Below the pieces are notes generated by a model that searched no databases, was not told where the DNA came from, and was given only the letters and a program-made list of their open reading frames with translations. This document shows, piece by piece, positions 23,300 through 31,190 of a stretch of 64,000 bases of DNA; position 1 is the first letter of the stretch, and every line of letters begins with the position of its first letter. Where the stretch lies: the NCBI RefSeq assembly GCF_041361465.1, contig NZ_JBGKAC010000001.1:2418001-2482000 (forward strand). The letters are read 5' to 3'. The position numbers and the translations under genes were made by a program. This DNA comes from Halobaculum sp. MBLA0143. GTDB taxonomy: Archaea; Halobacteriota; Halobacteria; Halobacteriales; Haloferacaceae.

Positions 23300-24577
23300 A
23301 TGGGAACGACAGAAACACACCCGCTCGACGTGGAGTCTCTCCGGGCGGACTTCCCGGTCCTGGAGCGCCAGGTCGGCGGTGATCCGACGACGCCCGGCCC
23401 CGACGAGGCGGACGACACGCCGTTGGTGTACCTCGACAACGCGGCGACGAGCCACACGCCGGAGCCGGTCGTGGACGCCATCGCCGACTTCTACCGGACG
23501 TACAACGCGAACGTCCACCGCGGCATCCACCACCTCAGCCAGGAGGCGTCGGTCGCCTACGAGGAGGCCCACGACAGTGTCGCGGAGTTCATCGGCGCGG
23601 ACGGCCGCGAGGAAGTGATCTTCACGAAGAACACGACGGAGTCGGAGAACCTCGTCGCGTACGCCTGGGGACTGACCGAACTCGGCCCCGGGGACAACGT
23701 CGTCATGACGCAGATGGAACACCACGCCTCGCTCGTGACGTGGCAGCAGATCTGCAAGAAGACGGGCGCGGAGGCGCGGTACGTCCGGCTCACGGACGGC
23801 GGCTACCTCGACATGGACCACGCCGCCGAGCTGATCGACGAGGACACACAGATGGTGAGTGCGTTGCACGTCTCCAACACGCTCGGGACGGTCAACCCCG
23901 TCGCCGAGCTGACGGAGATGGCACACGACCACGACGCGTACGCCTTCGTCGACGGCGCGCAGGCCGTCCCACACATGCCGGTGGACGTGAAGGAAATCGG
24001 CTGTGACTTCTACGCCTTCTCCGGCCACAAGATGTGTGGCCCGACCGGGATCGGCGTGCTGTACGGCCGCCAGTCCGTGTTAGAGGAGATGCAGCCGTAC
24101 CTGTACGGCGGGGAGATGATCCGCTCGGTGACGTTCGAAGACTCCGACTGGGAGGACCTCCCCTGGAAGTTCGAGGCCGGCACGCCGGTAATCGCACAGG
24201 GAGTCGGCCTGGGTGCCGCCGTCGACTACCTGGAGGAGATCGGGATGGACCGGATCCACGACCACGAGTCCGAGCTCGCGTCGTACGCCTACGACCGGCT
24301 GACCGAGGAGGACGACGTGACGGTGTACGGCCCGCCGGGCGACGACCGTGCGGGGCTCGTCGCGTTCAACGTGGACGGGGTCCACGCCCACGACCTCTCC
24401 AGTATCGTCAACGACTACGGCGTCGCCATCAGGGCGGGCGACCACTGCACCCAGCCGCTCCACGACGAACTGGGCGCCGCCGCGTCTGCGCGCGCCTCCT
24501 TCTACATCTACAACACCCGCGAGGAGGTGGACGCCCTCGTGGACGCCGTCGACCAGGCGCGTCAGCTGTTCGCCTGA
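23300..24577 (+). CDS. sufS: SufS-type cysteine desulfurase
   Basis: The 425-residue PLP enzyme matches group II (SufS/CsdB) cysteine desulfurases that release sulfur from cysteine for Fe-S cluster assembly. The PLP lysine is Lys244 in FYAFSGHKMCGPTG. The catalytic Cys383 is in AIRAGDHCTQPL and the N-terminal YLDNAATSHTP is present. Length and the C-terminal ARASFYIYNT are typical. Start at the ATG 23300 is preferred over an upstream in-frame GTG, since the latter adds an arginine-rich non-conserved stretch. It is followed after 48 bp by SufU, forming a desulfurase-scaffold pair. Confidence 0.96.
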   Translation: MGTTETHPLDVESLRADFPVLERQVGGDPTTPGPDEADDTPLVYLDNAATSHTPEPVVDAIADFYRTYNANVHRGIHHLSQEASVAYEEAHDSVAEFIGADGREEVIFTKNTTESENLVAYAWGLTELGPGDNVVMTQMEHHASLVTWQQICKKTGAEARYVRLTDGGYLDMDHAAELIDEDTQMVSALHVSNTLGTVNPVAELTEMAHDHDAYAFVDGAQAVPHMPVDVKEIGCDFYAFSGHKMCGPTGIGVLYGRQSVLEEMQPYLYGGEMIRSVTFEDSDWEDLPWKFEAGTPVIAQGVGLGAAVDYLEEIGMDRIHDHESELASYAYDRLTEEDDVTVYGPPGDDRAGLVAFNVDGVHAHDLSSIVNDYGVAIRAGDHCTQPLHDELGAAASARASFYIYNTREEVDALVDAVDQARQLFA

Positions 24578-24625
24578 CCGCCTCCCCGGAATCCTTTTGC
24601 GTCAGACGCGGCAATTACCGATACT

Positions 24626-25054
24626 ATGGGTATCGGTGGCGGCTCCGACATGTACCGGCAACAGATACTCGACCACTACAAGAACCCACGCAACTACGGG
24701 GAGCTGGAGGACCCGGACATCTCACACACGGGCGAGAACCCCTCGTGTGGCGACACGATCACGGTGGACATCCACCTCGCGGACGACGACGAGACGATCG
24801 AACGCGCCGTCTTCTCGGGTGACGGCTGTGCAATCTCGCAGGCCTCGGCGTCGATGCTGTCGGAACGACTCCACGGAATGACCCTCTCCGAGCTCGCGGA
24901 GATGGATCGAGACGACATCACGGAGATGCTCGGGGTGGACATCTCGCCGATGCGGATCAAGTGTGCGGTGCTGGCCCGACAGGTCGCCCAAGACGGCGCG
25001 AAACTGCGGGACGGCAGCCTGGAGGACCTGGATGTGACGCAGATCGAGGAGTAG
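24626..25054 (+). CDS. sufU: Fe-S cluster scaffold/sulfur transfer protein SufU
   Basis: The 142-residue protein has the SufU/NifU-N fold with its three conserved cysteines: Cys41 in ENPSCGDTI (with Asp43), Cys68 in SGDGCAISQAS and Cys113 in RIKCAVLA. It collects persulfide sulfur from SufS or acts as a scaffold. It begins MGIGGGSDMYRQQILDHYKN. The upstream TATA-like TCCTTTTG (24591-24598) about 30 bp before the ATG suggests its own promoter as well as read-through from sufS. The region immediately after its stop becomes AT-rich and marks the edge of an islet. Confidence 0.94.
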   Translation: MGIGGGSDMYRQQILDHYKNPRNYGELEDPDISHTGENPSCGDTITVDIHLADDDETIERAVFSGDGCAISQASASMLSERLHGMTLSELAEMDRDDITEMLGVDISPMRIKCAVLARQVAQDGAKLRDGSLEDLDVTQIEE

Positions 25055-25194
25055 GCTGTAGTTAGCGTTCGTCGTTGTTTCTGTACCCACCGGAGTCGTG
25101 AGTCTCTGCCCGACTATAATTTCTAGTCATTTGAGTTGGGCACATTCTAAATAGAAGGAATTATGTTCTAATAGACTCTACCAAGCAGCTCAGT

Positions 25195-25872
25195 ATGCAA
25201 GACCAAGACAGAAGAAGTGTATTAAGAGCCGTCGGTGCAATCGGCGGTCTCGGAGTCGTTCCGGCTGTCTCGTCGGCAGACACCTCAACCGAGGAGTTCC
25301 AGGTCGAGTCGCTGGAACGGGAGGAACTGGTCAGTGCTGACAGCTACGCCGTCTACCGGTACAGGGTGAACGAGGAGGTCATCTACCTCAAGCAACTGGA
25401 CGAAGAGAAGGGCATGAAGACGCTTCGGCCGGCCGACGTTTCAGAGGCTGAGCGTCAGGACGTGTCGAAGCTGGTCCAGTCAGAGGGGTGGACTGACAAG
25501 GTCACCAAGTACAAGATCGAGACAGGCACACAGCTTGAGAGGTGCTCTGCCATCGACGGGTACGGCCAACACTGGTGGGGAACCGCGACTGTGGAGTTCA
25601 GTGTTCCACTTAAGACTCTTGAGCTCGGGACTATCGCTACAGTCGTCAATGAGCTGTTTAGAGAACTCGGCCTCCCCGAGGTGGGGGACATCGTCGGACC
25701 GATAGTTTCGTTCATAGGAACGAAGCTGACACCGGACGCAACCATCGGAGCCGAAGACACTGACCTGCCGTTCAGCACACCCGGAATCCAGTCGAAGTAC
25801 GGCTTGGGCTGGGACAAGGATATCAGTGAACTCACTGGAGGCCCCACGGCTCCAGGACTTCACCGGCGTTAA
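25195..25872 (+). CDS. Tat-exported protein of unknown function in AT-rich islet
   Basis: The 225-residue protein begins MQDQDRRSVLRAVGAIGGLG, a short twin-arginine signal, with a probable cleavage site around PAVSSADT. The mature part is acidic and contains HWWGTATVEFSV and one internal Cys, with no family I can name. Codon use is more relaxed (frequent AGA, TTA and A/T third positions) than in flanking genes. The upstream 140 bp (25055-25194) are AT-rich, with TATA-like TTCTAAATAG. It sits with one small gene in an islet of lower GC, so recent acquisition is likely. Confidence 0.7.
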   Translation: MQDQDRRSVLRAVGAIGGLGVVPAVSSADTSTEEFQVESLEREELVSADSYAVYRYRVNEEVIYLKQLDEEKGMKTLRPADVSEAERQDVSKLVQSEGWTDKVTKYKIETGTQLERCSAIDGYGQHWWGTATVEFSVPLKTLELGTIATVVNELFRELGLPEVGDIVGPIVSFIGTKLTPDATIGAEDTDLPFSTPGIQSKYGLGWDKDISELTGGPTAPGLHRR

Positions 25873-25915
25873 CCCGTCCAGTGTCCTTTTCCACTCATAT
25901 TTCTCACCTACAATC

Positions 25916-26161
25916 ATGGGTGAATCCCCGAGCAGAAGGCGAAACTATATTATTGGGTTCGCAGGCGTGACAATTTCACTTCTGTTCATACTCGATGATC
26001 CGAACCTATTTACCCGGGCTGCTATTCGGTACCTCGTCGTTGCAATCACGGCAGAGCTTGTGTTCAGAGCAGAGGTAGCAGTCTACGAGATACGGGAGCT
26101 ACAGAACGAAGTAGCGGAGATCAAAGAGAGAGTTTCGGCGTTGAACGAAAGGCTGCGGTGA
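25916..26161 (+). CDS. Small membrane protein with C-terminal coiled coil
   Basis: The 81-residue protein begins MGESPSRRRNYIIGFAGVTI. It has two hydrophobic segments (about residues 12-28 and 36-52), then a charged helix YEIRELQNEVAEIKERVSAL with heptad-type spacing that looks like a coiled coil. It begins 43 bp after the upstream Tat-exported protein, and both share the unusual codon use and AT-rich setting. I infer a functional pair, perhaps a membrane anchor and an exported partner, but have no direct evidence. It converges with RadA (12 bp between stops). Confidence 0.65.
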   Translation: MGESPSRRRNYIIGFAGVTISLLFILDDPNLFTRAAIRYLVVAITAELVFRAEVAVYEIRELQNEVAEIKERVSALNERLR

Positions 26162-26173
26162 CGGCAGCCGGCT

Positions 26174-27205
26174 CTACTCCGGCTTGAGCCCGCCGTCTTC
26201 CACCCGCATCACGGCCTCGCCGTCGGCGAGGTTCGGCGCGTCCACGAGCCGGACGATCCGCTTGTCACCCTTCGACTTCCGGAGGTAGATCCGGAACGTC
26301 GACTTGTGGCCCAGGATGTTGCCGCCGATGGGCTGGGTCGGGTCGCCGAAGTACGAATCCGGGTTGGACGCGACCTGGTTCGTGACGAGCACGGCCGCGT
26401 TGTGGAGGTTCCCCACCTGGTCGAGGTCGTGGAGGTGTTTGTTGAGCTTCTGTTGACGCTCCGCGAGCTCGCCACGACCGACGTACTCCGCGCGGAAGTG
26501 GGCGGTCAGCGAGTCGACACAGAGGATCTTCACCGGGTACTCCGTCCCCTCGGCGTCGGCCGCCAGCTCCTCGGCCTTCTCGGCCAACAGCATCTGGTGG
26601 TTGGCGTTGAACGCCTTGGCGACGTGGATCTTGTCGAGGAAGTCCTCCAGCAGCGCCTGCATCGCCTCCTCCTCGCCGGGTGCGCCCTCAATCTCCCGGC
26701 GCTCCATCTCGGACGCGATCAGGTCGTCGTCCAGCCCGCGGATCATGTCGTCGATCCGCTCCGGCCGGAACGTGTCCTCGGAGTCGACGAACACGGCGCT
26801 GCCGCCCAGCCCGCCGTCCTCCGGCGGGAGTTGGACGTTGACACACATCTGGTGGGTCACCTGCGACTTCCCGGAGCCGAACTCACCGTACACCTCGGTG
26901 ATCGACTGTGTCTCCAACCCGCCGTCCAGGAGGTCGTCCACCTCGTCGATCTGCCAGGAGAGCTTGCCGATCTGTTGGCGGCGCTCCAACACCTGCGAGC
27001 CGGACTCGAACCCACCCACGTCGGCCGCGTCGCGTGCGGCCTGGATGATGTCGCCGGCCGTCGAGTCGCCGATGTCCGCCGTGTTCGCCATGTCGCCCGC
27101 GCTGGCGACCGCGATGCTCTGGTACGTCTCGAACCCCGCGTCGGTCAGCTTGTCTGCCGTCGCCGGTCCGACCCCCGGGAGTGCCTCGAGATCATCGTCT
27201 GCCAT
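26174..27205 (-). CDS. radA: DNA repair and recombination protein RadA
   Basis: The 343-residue recombinase is the archaeal RecA/Rad51 homologue that forms filaments on single-stranded DNA for homologous recombination. It has an N-terminal helix-hairpin-helix domain ([12 protein letters not shown], residues 9-20), the polymerisation linker, Walker [10 protein letters not shown] (107-115) and a Walker B around [11 protein letters not shown]. The [11 protein letters not shown] strand and a C-terminal GGLKPE complete it. No intein is present, and the length is that of normal haloarchaeal RadA. ATG at 27205 is the natural start. It is a single gene, divergent from the protein beginning at 27376. 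Confidence 0.97.
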   Translation of the reverse strand: MADDDLEALPGVGPATADKLTDAGFETYQSIAVASAGDMANTADIGDSTAGDIIQAARDAADVGGFESGSQVLERRQQIGKLSWQIDEVDDLLDGGLETQSITEVYGEFGSGKSQVTHQMCVNVQLPPEDGGLGGSAVFVDSEDTFRPERIDDMIRGLDDDLIASEMERREIEGAPGEEEAMQALLEDFLDKIHVAKAFNANHQMLLAEKAEELAADAEGTEYPVKILCVDSLTAHFRAEYVGRGELAERQQKLNKHLHDLDQVGNLHNAAVLVTNQVASNPDSYFGDPTQPIGGNILGHKSTFRIYLRKSKGDKRIVRLVDAPNLADGEAVMRVEDGGLKPE

Positions 27206-27375
27206 CGTACCTCCACCTTGGCCGCGCCGGTACATAAACCTCCGTTAACAGCACAGTGAAAGTGAAACTGCCGGGCAGCGAGATGTCACCACGGAGACGG
27301 GCCCGAGGTTGAAGTCGGAGGGGGAGACGGCTGGGAGCGACAGCAGTTTGTCCACGCGCCGCCGAGTGGGCGACC

Positions 27376-28101
27376 GTGACCACCGACGCACGTCGCTACC
27401 GCGTCCACACGCGTATCCTCCGGGACGGCGCGCCCGCGCTCGTCCTGTTGGACCTGACGACGGTAGACGACCCGGCAGACGCCTACGAGCCCGTCGTCGC
27501 GCGGGGAGAGGGGTACGACGACGAACTCGCGGAGACGGTCGCCGGCTTGGAGGCCGGGAACGTCGTGACCGCACGCCTCGACTGGACCGGGCCGGACGCT
27601 GTCGCCGCGTTCGAGACCGTCGCCGTCGAGCGCCGGACTCGTTACCGCTTCGCCGCCGACGTGGAGGGGCTGTTCGAGGCCGCCCAGGAGACGTGGCAGG
27701 TCGCACGCGCCGACGGGGAGTCGGTCGGCTCTCGGGTGACACGGGACACGGACGGCGACCCCAACGGGGCGCTGTACGTGTTCGCCGACCCGGCCGGCCG
27801 CGACGTGTACGACGAGTTCCGGAGCGGCCGTCGACCCGTCGACCCGCTCGTCGAACGGGTGAACGAGGCCGGCCCGGACGCCGACGGCGACACTCCGGGC
27901 GACGGCGACGGGTTCGGCAGCCTCGCCTCGCGGCTGGAGTCGGTCGACGGTGACGACGAGGATCACGGCGGCGAGACGGCCAGAGAGGTGTTCGTGTTGT
28001 CGCCCGCGGACGGCGCGTTCGTCGTCGTCTACGTCGTGTTCAGACGGGACGGGCTGTTGGCCGAGACCGTCCGTGACACCTACGAGGAACTGTCGGAGTG
28101 A
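27376..28101 (+). CDS. Conserved haloarchaeal protein, unknown (possibly DUF6663-like)
   Basis: The 241-residue acidic protein begins MTTDARRYRVHTRILRDGAP and has segments LVLLDLTTVDDPAD, ALYVFADPAGRDVYDEFRSG and REVFVLSPADGAFVVVYVVFRRDG. The two-part layout with a Gly/Asp linker (about residues 165-200) suggests two small alpha/beta domains. It vaguely resembles an uncharacterised haloarchaeal family (DUF6663-type), which I cannot verify. Codon use is native. Its stop is followed within 5 bp by a 39-bp-period tandem repeat and a pair of hairpins. Confidence 0.65.
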   Translation: MTTDARRYRVHTRILRDGAPALVLLDLTTVDDPADAYEPVVARGEGYDDELAETVAGLEAGNVVTARLDWTGPDAVAAFETVAVERRTRYRFAADVEGLFEAAQETWQVARADGESVGSRVTRDTDGDPNGALYVFADPAGRDVYDEFRSGRRPVDPLVERVNEAGPDADGDTPGDGDGFGSLASRLESVDGDDEDHGGETAREVFVLSPADGAFVVVYVVFRRDGLLAETVRDTYEELSE

Positions 28102-28105
28102 GGGA

Positions 28106-28177
28106 GGCAGTGGTGTGGGGTGCCAGCCCAACCATGTGTGCTGTGGCAGTGGTGTGGGGTGCCAGCCCGACCATGTG
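28106..28177. repeat. Two-copy direct repeat, 33-nt unit with 39-bp period, just after a stop codon
   Basis: Copy 1 (28106-28138) and copy 2 (28145-28177) begin GGCAGTGGTGTGGGGTGCCA and end CCATGTG, with a single A/G difference inside. They lie immediately downstream of the stop codon at 28101. No coding frame explains them. Confidence 0.85.
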
Positions 28178-28187
28178 CTAGCTGCCC

Positions 28188-28260
28188 GGCGCGTGGCCGG
28201 GGACCGCGCCTCACGGCGCGCAAGCGGGAGTCAGCGGCTTGCGTATAAGTATCTTTTGGG
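28188..28260 (+). terminator. Two tandem perfect hairpins followed by a T-run, possible terminator or structured RNA
   Basis: The first hairpin has arms GGCGCG/CGCGCC (28188-28193 and 28205-28210) and the second has arms CGCAAGC/GCTTGCG (28219-28225 and 28237-28243). Each loop is 11 nt. After the second hairpin comes TATAAGTATCTTTT, which could act as a T-rich termination tract for the plus-strand gene ending at 28101. It is also TATA-like, so a promoter reading is possible. Confidence 0.45.
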
Positions 28261-28288
28261 ACTCCGGTGTTCTGTCCTCGCGCGCCGG

Positions 28289-28480
28289 TCAGTAACGCAC
28301 TTCGCTGACGGCGTCCGGCGGGAACAGCCGACGTAGCTCCGGCACCTCGAGCCAGCCGCTGTCGTGGAGTCGTGCGTCACCGTTGTACTCGGAGAACTCC
28401 GCGTCGGCGGCGAACGTCACCGTCACACCTCGCAACGGTGTCGCGTCCGGCGTCGCGGGTGTGTCCGTCACCGGCGCCAC
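28289..28480 (-). CDS. Small conserved-looking protein, 63 residues
   Basis: The frame begins with a GTG and encodes MAPVTDTPATPDATPLRGVT, then VTFAADAEFSEYNGDARLHD, and ends SGWLEVPELRRLFPPDAVSEVRY. The predicted strand-turn-helix pattern and a start 66 bp downstream of the membrane protein gene on the same strand make it a plausible last gene of that operon. No family is recognised. The N-terminal start is uncertain. Confidence 0.55.
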   Translation of the reverse strand: MAPVTDTPATPDATPLRGVTVTFAADAEFSEYNGDARLHDSGWLEVPELRRLFPPDAVSEVRY

Positions 28481-28546
28481 CCCGTGGTCGGTCCTGTCAC
28501 GGCCGACGAGACGCGCGCCGCCGAGAAAGTCGTTTCGGGCGGGGGT

Positions 28547-28999
28547 TCAGACGATGGAGTTCCAGATTGGCTGGACCAGGAAGAACAACGACTGGAAGCC
28601 GGCGTACAGGAACACGAGCACCGACGCGACGAGCGATCCCTTCGGCTGTTCGACGGTCATGTCGTTCCGGGCCTCGACGCACCGTGCCTCGTACTCGAAG
28701 AAGTCCGTCAGGAACAACCCGAGGACGAGCGCGGACATCACCATCCCGCCGTGGGGGGCGACCACCATGAACGCGAACGCCGACAACAACAGCGCGACGT
28801 TGGTCGCCTCGTGGGGGAGGTACCGCGACAGTTCCTCGTCGCCGTCACCCGCCTCCGCCTGCCGGACGTGGCTCCGGTGGGCGAGGAACCGGGTGACGAG
28901 GTTCGCCACCACGAGCCCCATCACGACGTACGGGAGCGCCCCGGAGACGCTCTCTAGGGCCCCGACGGGGAACGGGAACGCCAGTGGAACCGGTTGCAT
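28547..28999 (-). CDS. Four-helix membrane protein, possibly DUF7313-like
   Basis: The 150-residue protein begins MQPVPLAFPFPVGALESVSG. It has four hydrophobic helices: ALPYVVMGLVVANLVTRFLA, VALLLSAFAFMVVAPHGGMV, SALVLGLFLTDFFEYEA and LVASVLVFLYAGFQSLFFLV. Conserved-looking polar parts are AHRSHVRQAE and RNDMTVEQPK between helices. I recall a haloarchaeal-only family with this layout (DUF7313) but cannot check. ATG at 28999 is favoured since the sequence upstream is not membrane-like. It follows the NAD-kinase-like gene with a 52 bp gap. Confidence 0.7.
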   Translation of the reverse strand: MQPVPLAFPFPVGALESVSGALPYVVMGLVVANLVTRFLAHRSHVRQAEAGDGDEELSRYLPHEATNVALLLSAFAFMVVAPHGGMVMSALVLGLFLTDFFEYEARCVEARNDMTVEQPKGSLVASVLVFLYAGFQSLFFLVQPIWNSIV

Positions 29000-29051
29000 A
29001 CTCCCGTCTCTGTCGAGGACTCGTTTGAAGGTTTCCGTTCGACACCGGCGG

Positions 29052-29801
29052 CTACGCCCGCGTCGGGTGGAGCACTCGAACGGTCGCGTCCGGCACACAC
29101 TCCACCGTCGCCCCGGCGGGCACCTCTCGGACGCGCTCGTCGTCGACGAGCAACGACACGTCACCCTCGTCGCGTTCCACCCGGAGCGCCACCGGACCGG
29201 CCAACACGAGCGGCGAGGCCGCAGTGGCGAACGGCGCGACGGGTGTGACCGCCAGTCCCGTCTCCGGCGCCAACACTGGCCCGCCGGCCGCGCGGCCGTA
29301 GCCGCCCGACCCCAACGGCGTCGACACGACGATTCCGTCCGACCGGACGGTCTCGACCGGCCGGCCGTCGTCTCGCACCGTGTACTCGGAGATCCGGGCC
29401 GGCTCGGTCGTCATCAGGCCGGCGTCCAACACCGCCGTTCCCGCGGGCTCGTCGTCGACGGAGACACGCAGGAGAGTCCGGTCGACCGCCCGGACCGCGT
29501 CGTCGGCCAGCGCCGCGACCGCGGTCGGGGCGTCACGGGCGAGCCCGTCGAGTCGGTGGACGTCGCCGCCGACCCCGCGGGTCGGGGGGCCCGTCGCGTC
29601 GACGACGGGCAGCAACGGCAGCGAGGGCGCTTCCCGGGCGGTGCGGGTGAACGCACGTTCGCCCAAGGTGAGTACGGCGTCGTGACCGGACGCCTCGGCG
29701 GCTGCCGCCGGCGACAGTCGGTCGAGACTCGCGGCACCGACGGCGTCGGCCGTCTGCTCGTCTGCCCGGTCGCCGACGACCGCCAGCCGAGGTCGGCTCA
29801 T
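29052..29801 (-). CDS. Divergent NAD kinase-like protein, probably inactive or altered
   Basis: The 249-residue protein shows the C-terminal half of the NAD+/NADH kinase fold: VRSDGIVVSTPLGSGGYGRAAGGPVL corresponds to the DGxxxSTPTGSTAY-type ligand loop, and AVTPVAPFA to the ITPxxPH strand. The essential N-terminal GGDGT motif is not recognisable; the corresponding region reads AVLTLGERAFTRTARE. It may bind a dinucleotide without phosphorylating it, or use another ligand. It is the first gene of a minus-strand group with the membrane protein and the small protein. A second, canonical NAD kinase is expected elsewhere in the genome. Confidence 0.75.
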   Translation of the reverse strand: MSRPRLAVVGDRADEQTADAVGAASLDRLSPAAAAEASGHDAVLTLGERAFTRTAREAPSLPLLPVVDATGPPTRGVGGDVHRLDGLARDAPTAVAALADDAVRAVDRTLLRVSVDDEPAGTAVLDAGLMTTEPARISEYTVRDDGRPVETVRSDGIVVSTPLGSGGYGRAAGGPVLAPETGLAVTPVAPFATAASPLVLAGPVALRVERDEGDVSLLVDDERVREVPAGATVECVPDATVRVLHPTRA

Positions 29802-29852
29802 CACCGACAGTTCTCCCGGCCCACTCAAAGCCTCCGTGGTTCCGGCGGGATC

Positions 29853-31136
29853 TCAGTCCGACGCCGTCGGCTCGTCGCGGGCGACCGCCTCGACTGCCCC
29901 CGTGAGCACGTCGACGCCGATGTCCAGCGACGCCTCCTCCACGTCGAACGTCCCGGTGTGGTGGCCGCCGGGGTGGCTCGTCCCGACACCGACGTACGTC
30001 GCCAGGCCGCCGTTGTCCTGGACCGCCTGCATCATGAACGTCGCGTCCTCGCTGCCGCCCAGTTCGTCCCGGCGGACGACGGAGTCGACGGCCTCGTTCT
30101 CACCCGCCACGTCCGTCACCACGTCGACCAACGCCTCGTCACTCTCGGCAGACGGCGCCCGTCCGAGCCGTGTCGTCTCCACGTCCACGTCGTGCATGTC
30201 GGCGGCCGACTGGAACACCCGCTCTGCTCTCTCGTCGGTGTACTCCATCAGTTCCGTCGTCTCGCCGCGCACCTCACCCTCGACGAACGCGTCCTCGGGG
30301 ACGATGTTCGTCGCCGTCCCGCCGCCGACGATGCCGGCGTTCACCCGCGTCGCGCCGTCCGCGTGCCGCGGGATCGCGTACAGGTTCTGGATCGCCGTCG
30401 CGGCCGCCTGGACCGCGTTGCGTCCCTGCTCGGGGTGGCCGCCGGCGTGTGACGGCTCCCCGGTGAAGTCACCCCGGAGGTGTGAGACGGCGAGGAACCC
30501 GCCCATCCCGCCGATCACCTCGCCCGTGGGGTGATCCAGTCCGACGTGGGCCGCGAACAGGTACTCCACGTCGTCCAACAGTCCGGACGCGACCATCGGC
30601 TCTGCACCGACGATCCGTTCCTCGCCGGGCTGGAAGAACACCTTCAGCGTCCCGTCGAACTCACCGTCCAGCACTCGGTCGATCACGCCGAGCCCGAACG
30701 TCGCGTGGGCGTCGTGGCCGCAGGCGTGCATGTAGCCCTCGTTGTCCGACCGGAACCCCTCGGCGGCCGGCGCGTGGTCGCCGTCGTCGGACTCCGTGAT
30801 CGGCAGTCCGTCGATGTCCACCCGGAGACCGACGACCGGGCCGTCGCCGCGCTCCACGACGGCGACGGCACCGGTGTACGCGTCGCCGATCTCGTCGATC
30901 ACGTCCGGGTCGGCGCCCGCGTCCAGCGCCCGCTCGCGCCACTCCGTCTGTGTCTCCTCGTTCGGGACGTTCCGCCGGTCGCCGCCGTGGATCGACTCGC
31001 CGACGTGGAGCGCGTCCAGGTCGCGGTCGCGCAGTTCCGTCACGATCCGTGCCGTCGTGTAGAACTCACACCACGCGGGCTCCGGATGACGGTGGAGATC
31101 GCGCCGAAAGTCGACGAGATCCGTCCGTGTACTCAT
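29853..31136 (-). CDS. M20-family metal-dependent amidohydrolase (AbgA/AbgB-like)
   Basis: The 427-residue enzyme is an M20 peptidase-like amidohydrolase with a two-metal centre. Visible ligands are in MHACGHDAHATFG, PGEERIVGA, FAAHVGL and a late HPGGHHTGTFD. The insertion of a dimerisation/lid domain around residues 195-310 (FTGEPSHAGGHPEQGRNA to EVRGETTELM) is normal for the family. It resembles aminobenzoyl-glutamate hydrolases, which act on folate breakdown products, but substrate assignment is uncertain. ATG at 31136 is chosen. Confidence 0.88.
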   Translation of the reverse strand: MSTRTDLVDFRRDLHRHPEPAWCEFYTTARIVTELRDRDLDALHVGESIHGGDRRNVPNEETQTEWRERALDAGADPDVIDEIGDAYTGAVAVVERGDGPVVGLRVDIDGLPITESDDGDHAPAAEGFRSDNEGYMHACGHDAHATFGLGVIDRVLDGEFDGTLKVFFQPGEERIVGAEPMVASGLLDDVEYLFAAHVGLDHPTGEVIGGMGGFLAVSHLRGDFTGEPSHAGGHPEQGRNAVQAAATAIQNLYAIPRHADGATRVNAGIVGGGTATNIVPEDAFVEGEVRGETTELMEYTDERAERVFQSAADMHDVDVETTRLGRAPSAESDEALVDVVTDVAGENEAVDSVVRRDELGGSEDATFMMQAVQDNGGLATYVGVGTSHPGGHHTGTFDVEEASLDIGVDVLTGAVEAVARDEPTASD

Positions 31137-31190
31137 ACTGCACACCTCGCCCGGACGGGGTATAAGTCACACCCATCCGGCCGTTGCCGA

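Noticed and set aside
25055-26165. Flanking direct repeats that would mark an integrated element around the first islet.
   Set aside because: No matching repeat of useful length was seen at the two edges, so integration is suggested only by composition.
27192-27383. A short frame between RadA and the next gene.
   Set aside because: It is antisense to the RadA promoter region and has no haloarchaeal codon pattern.
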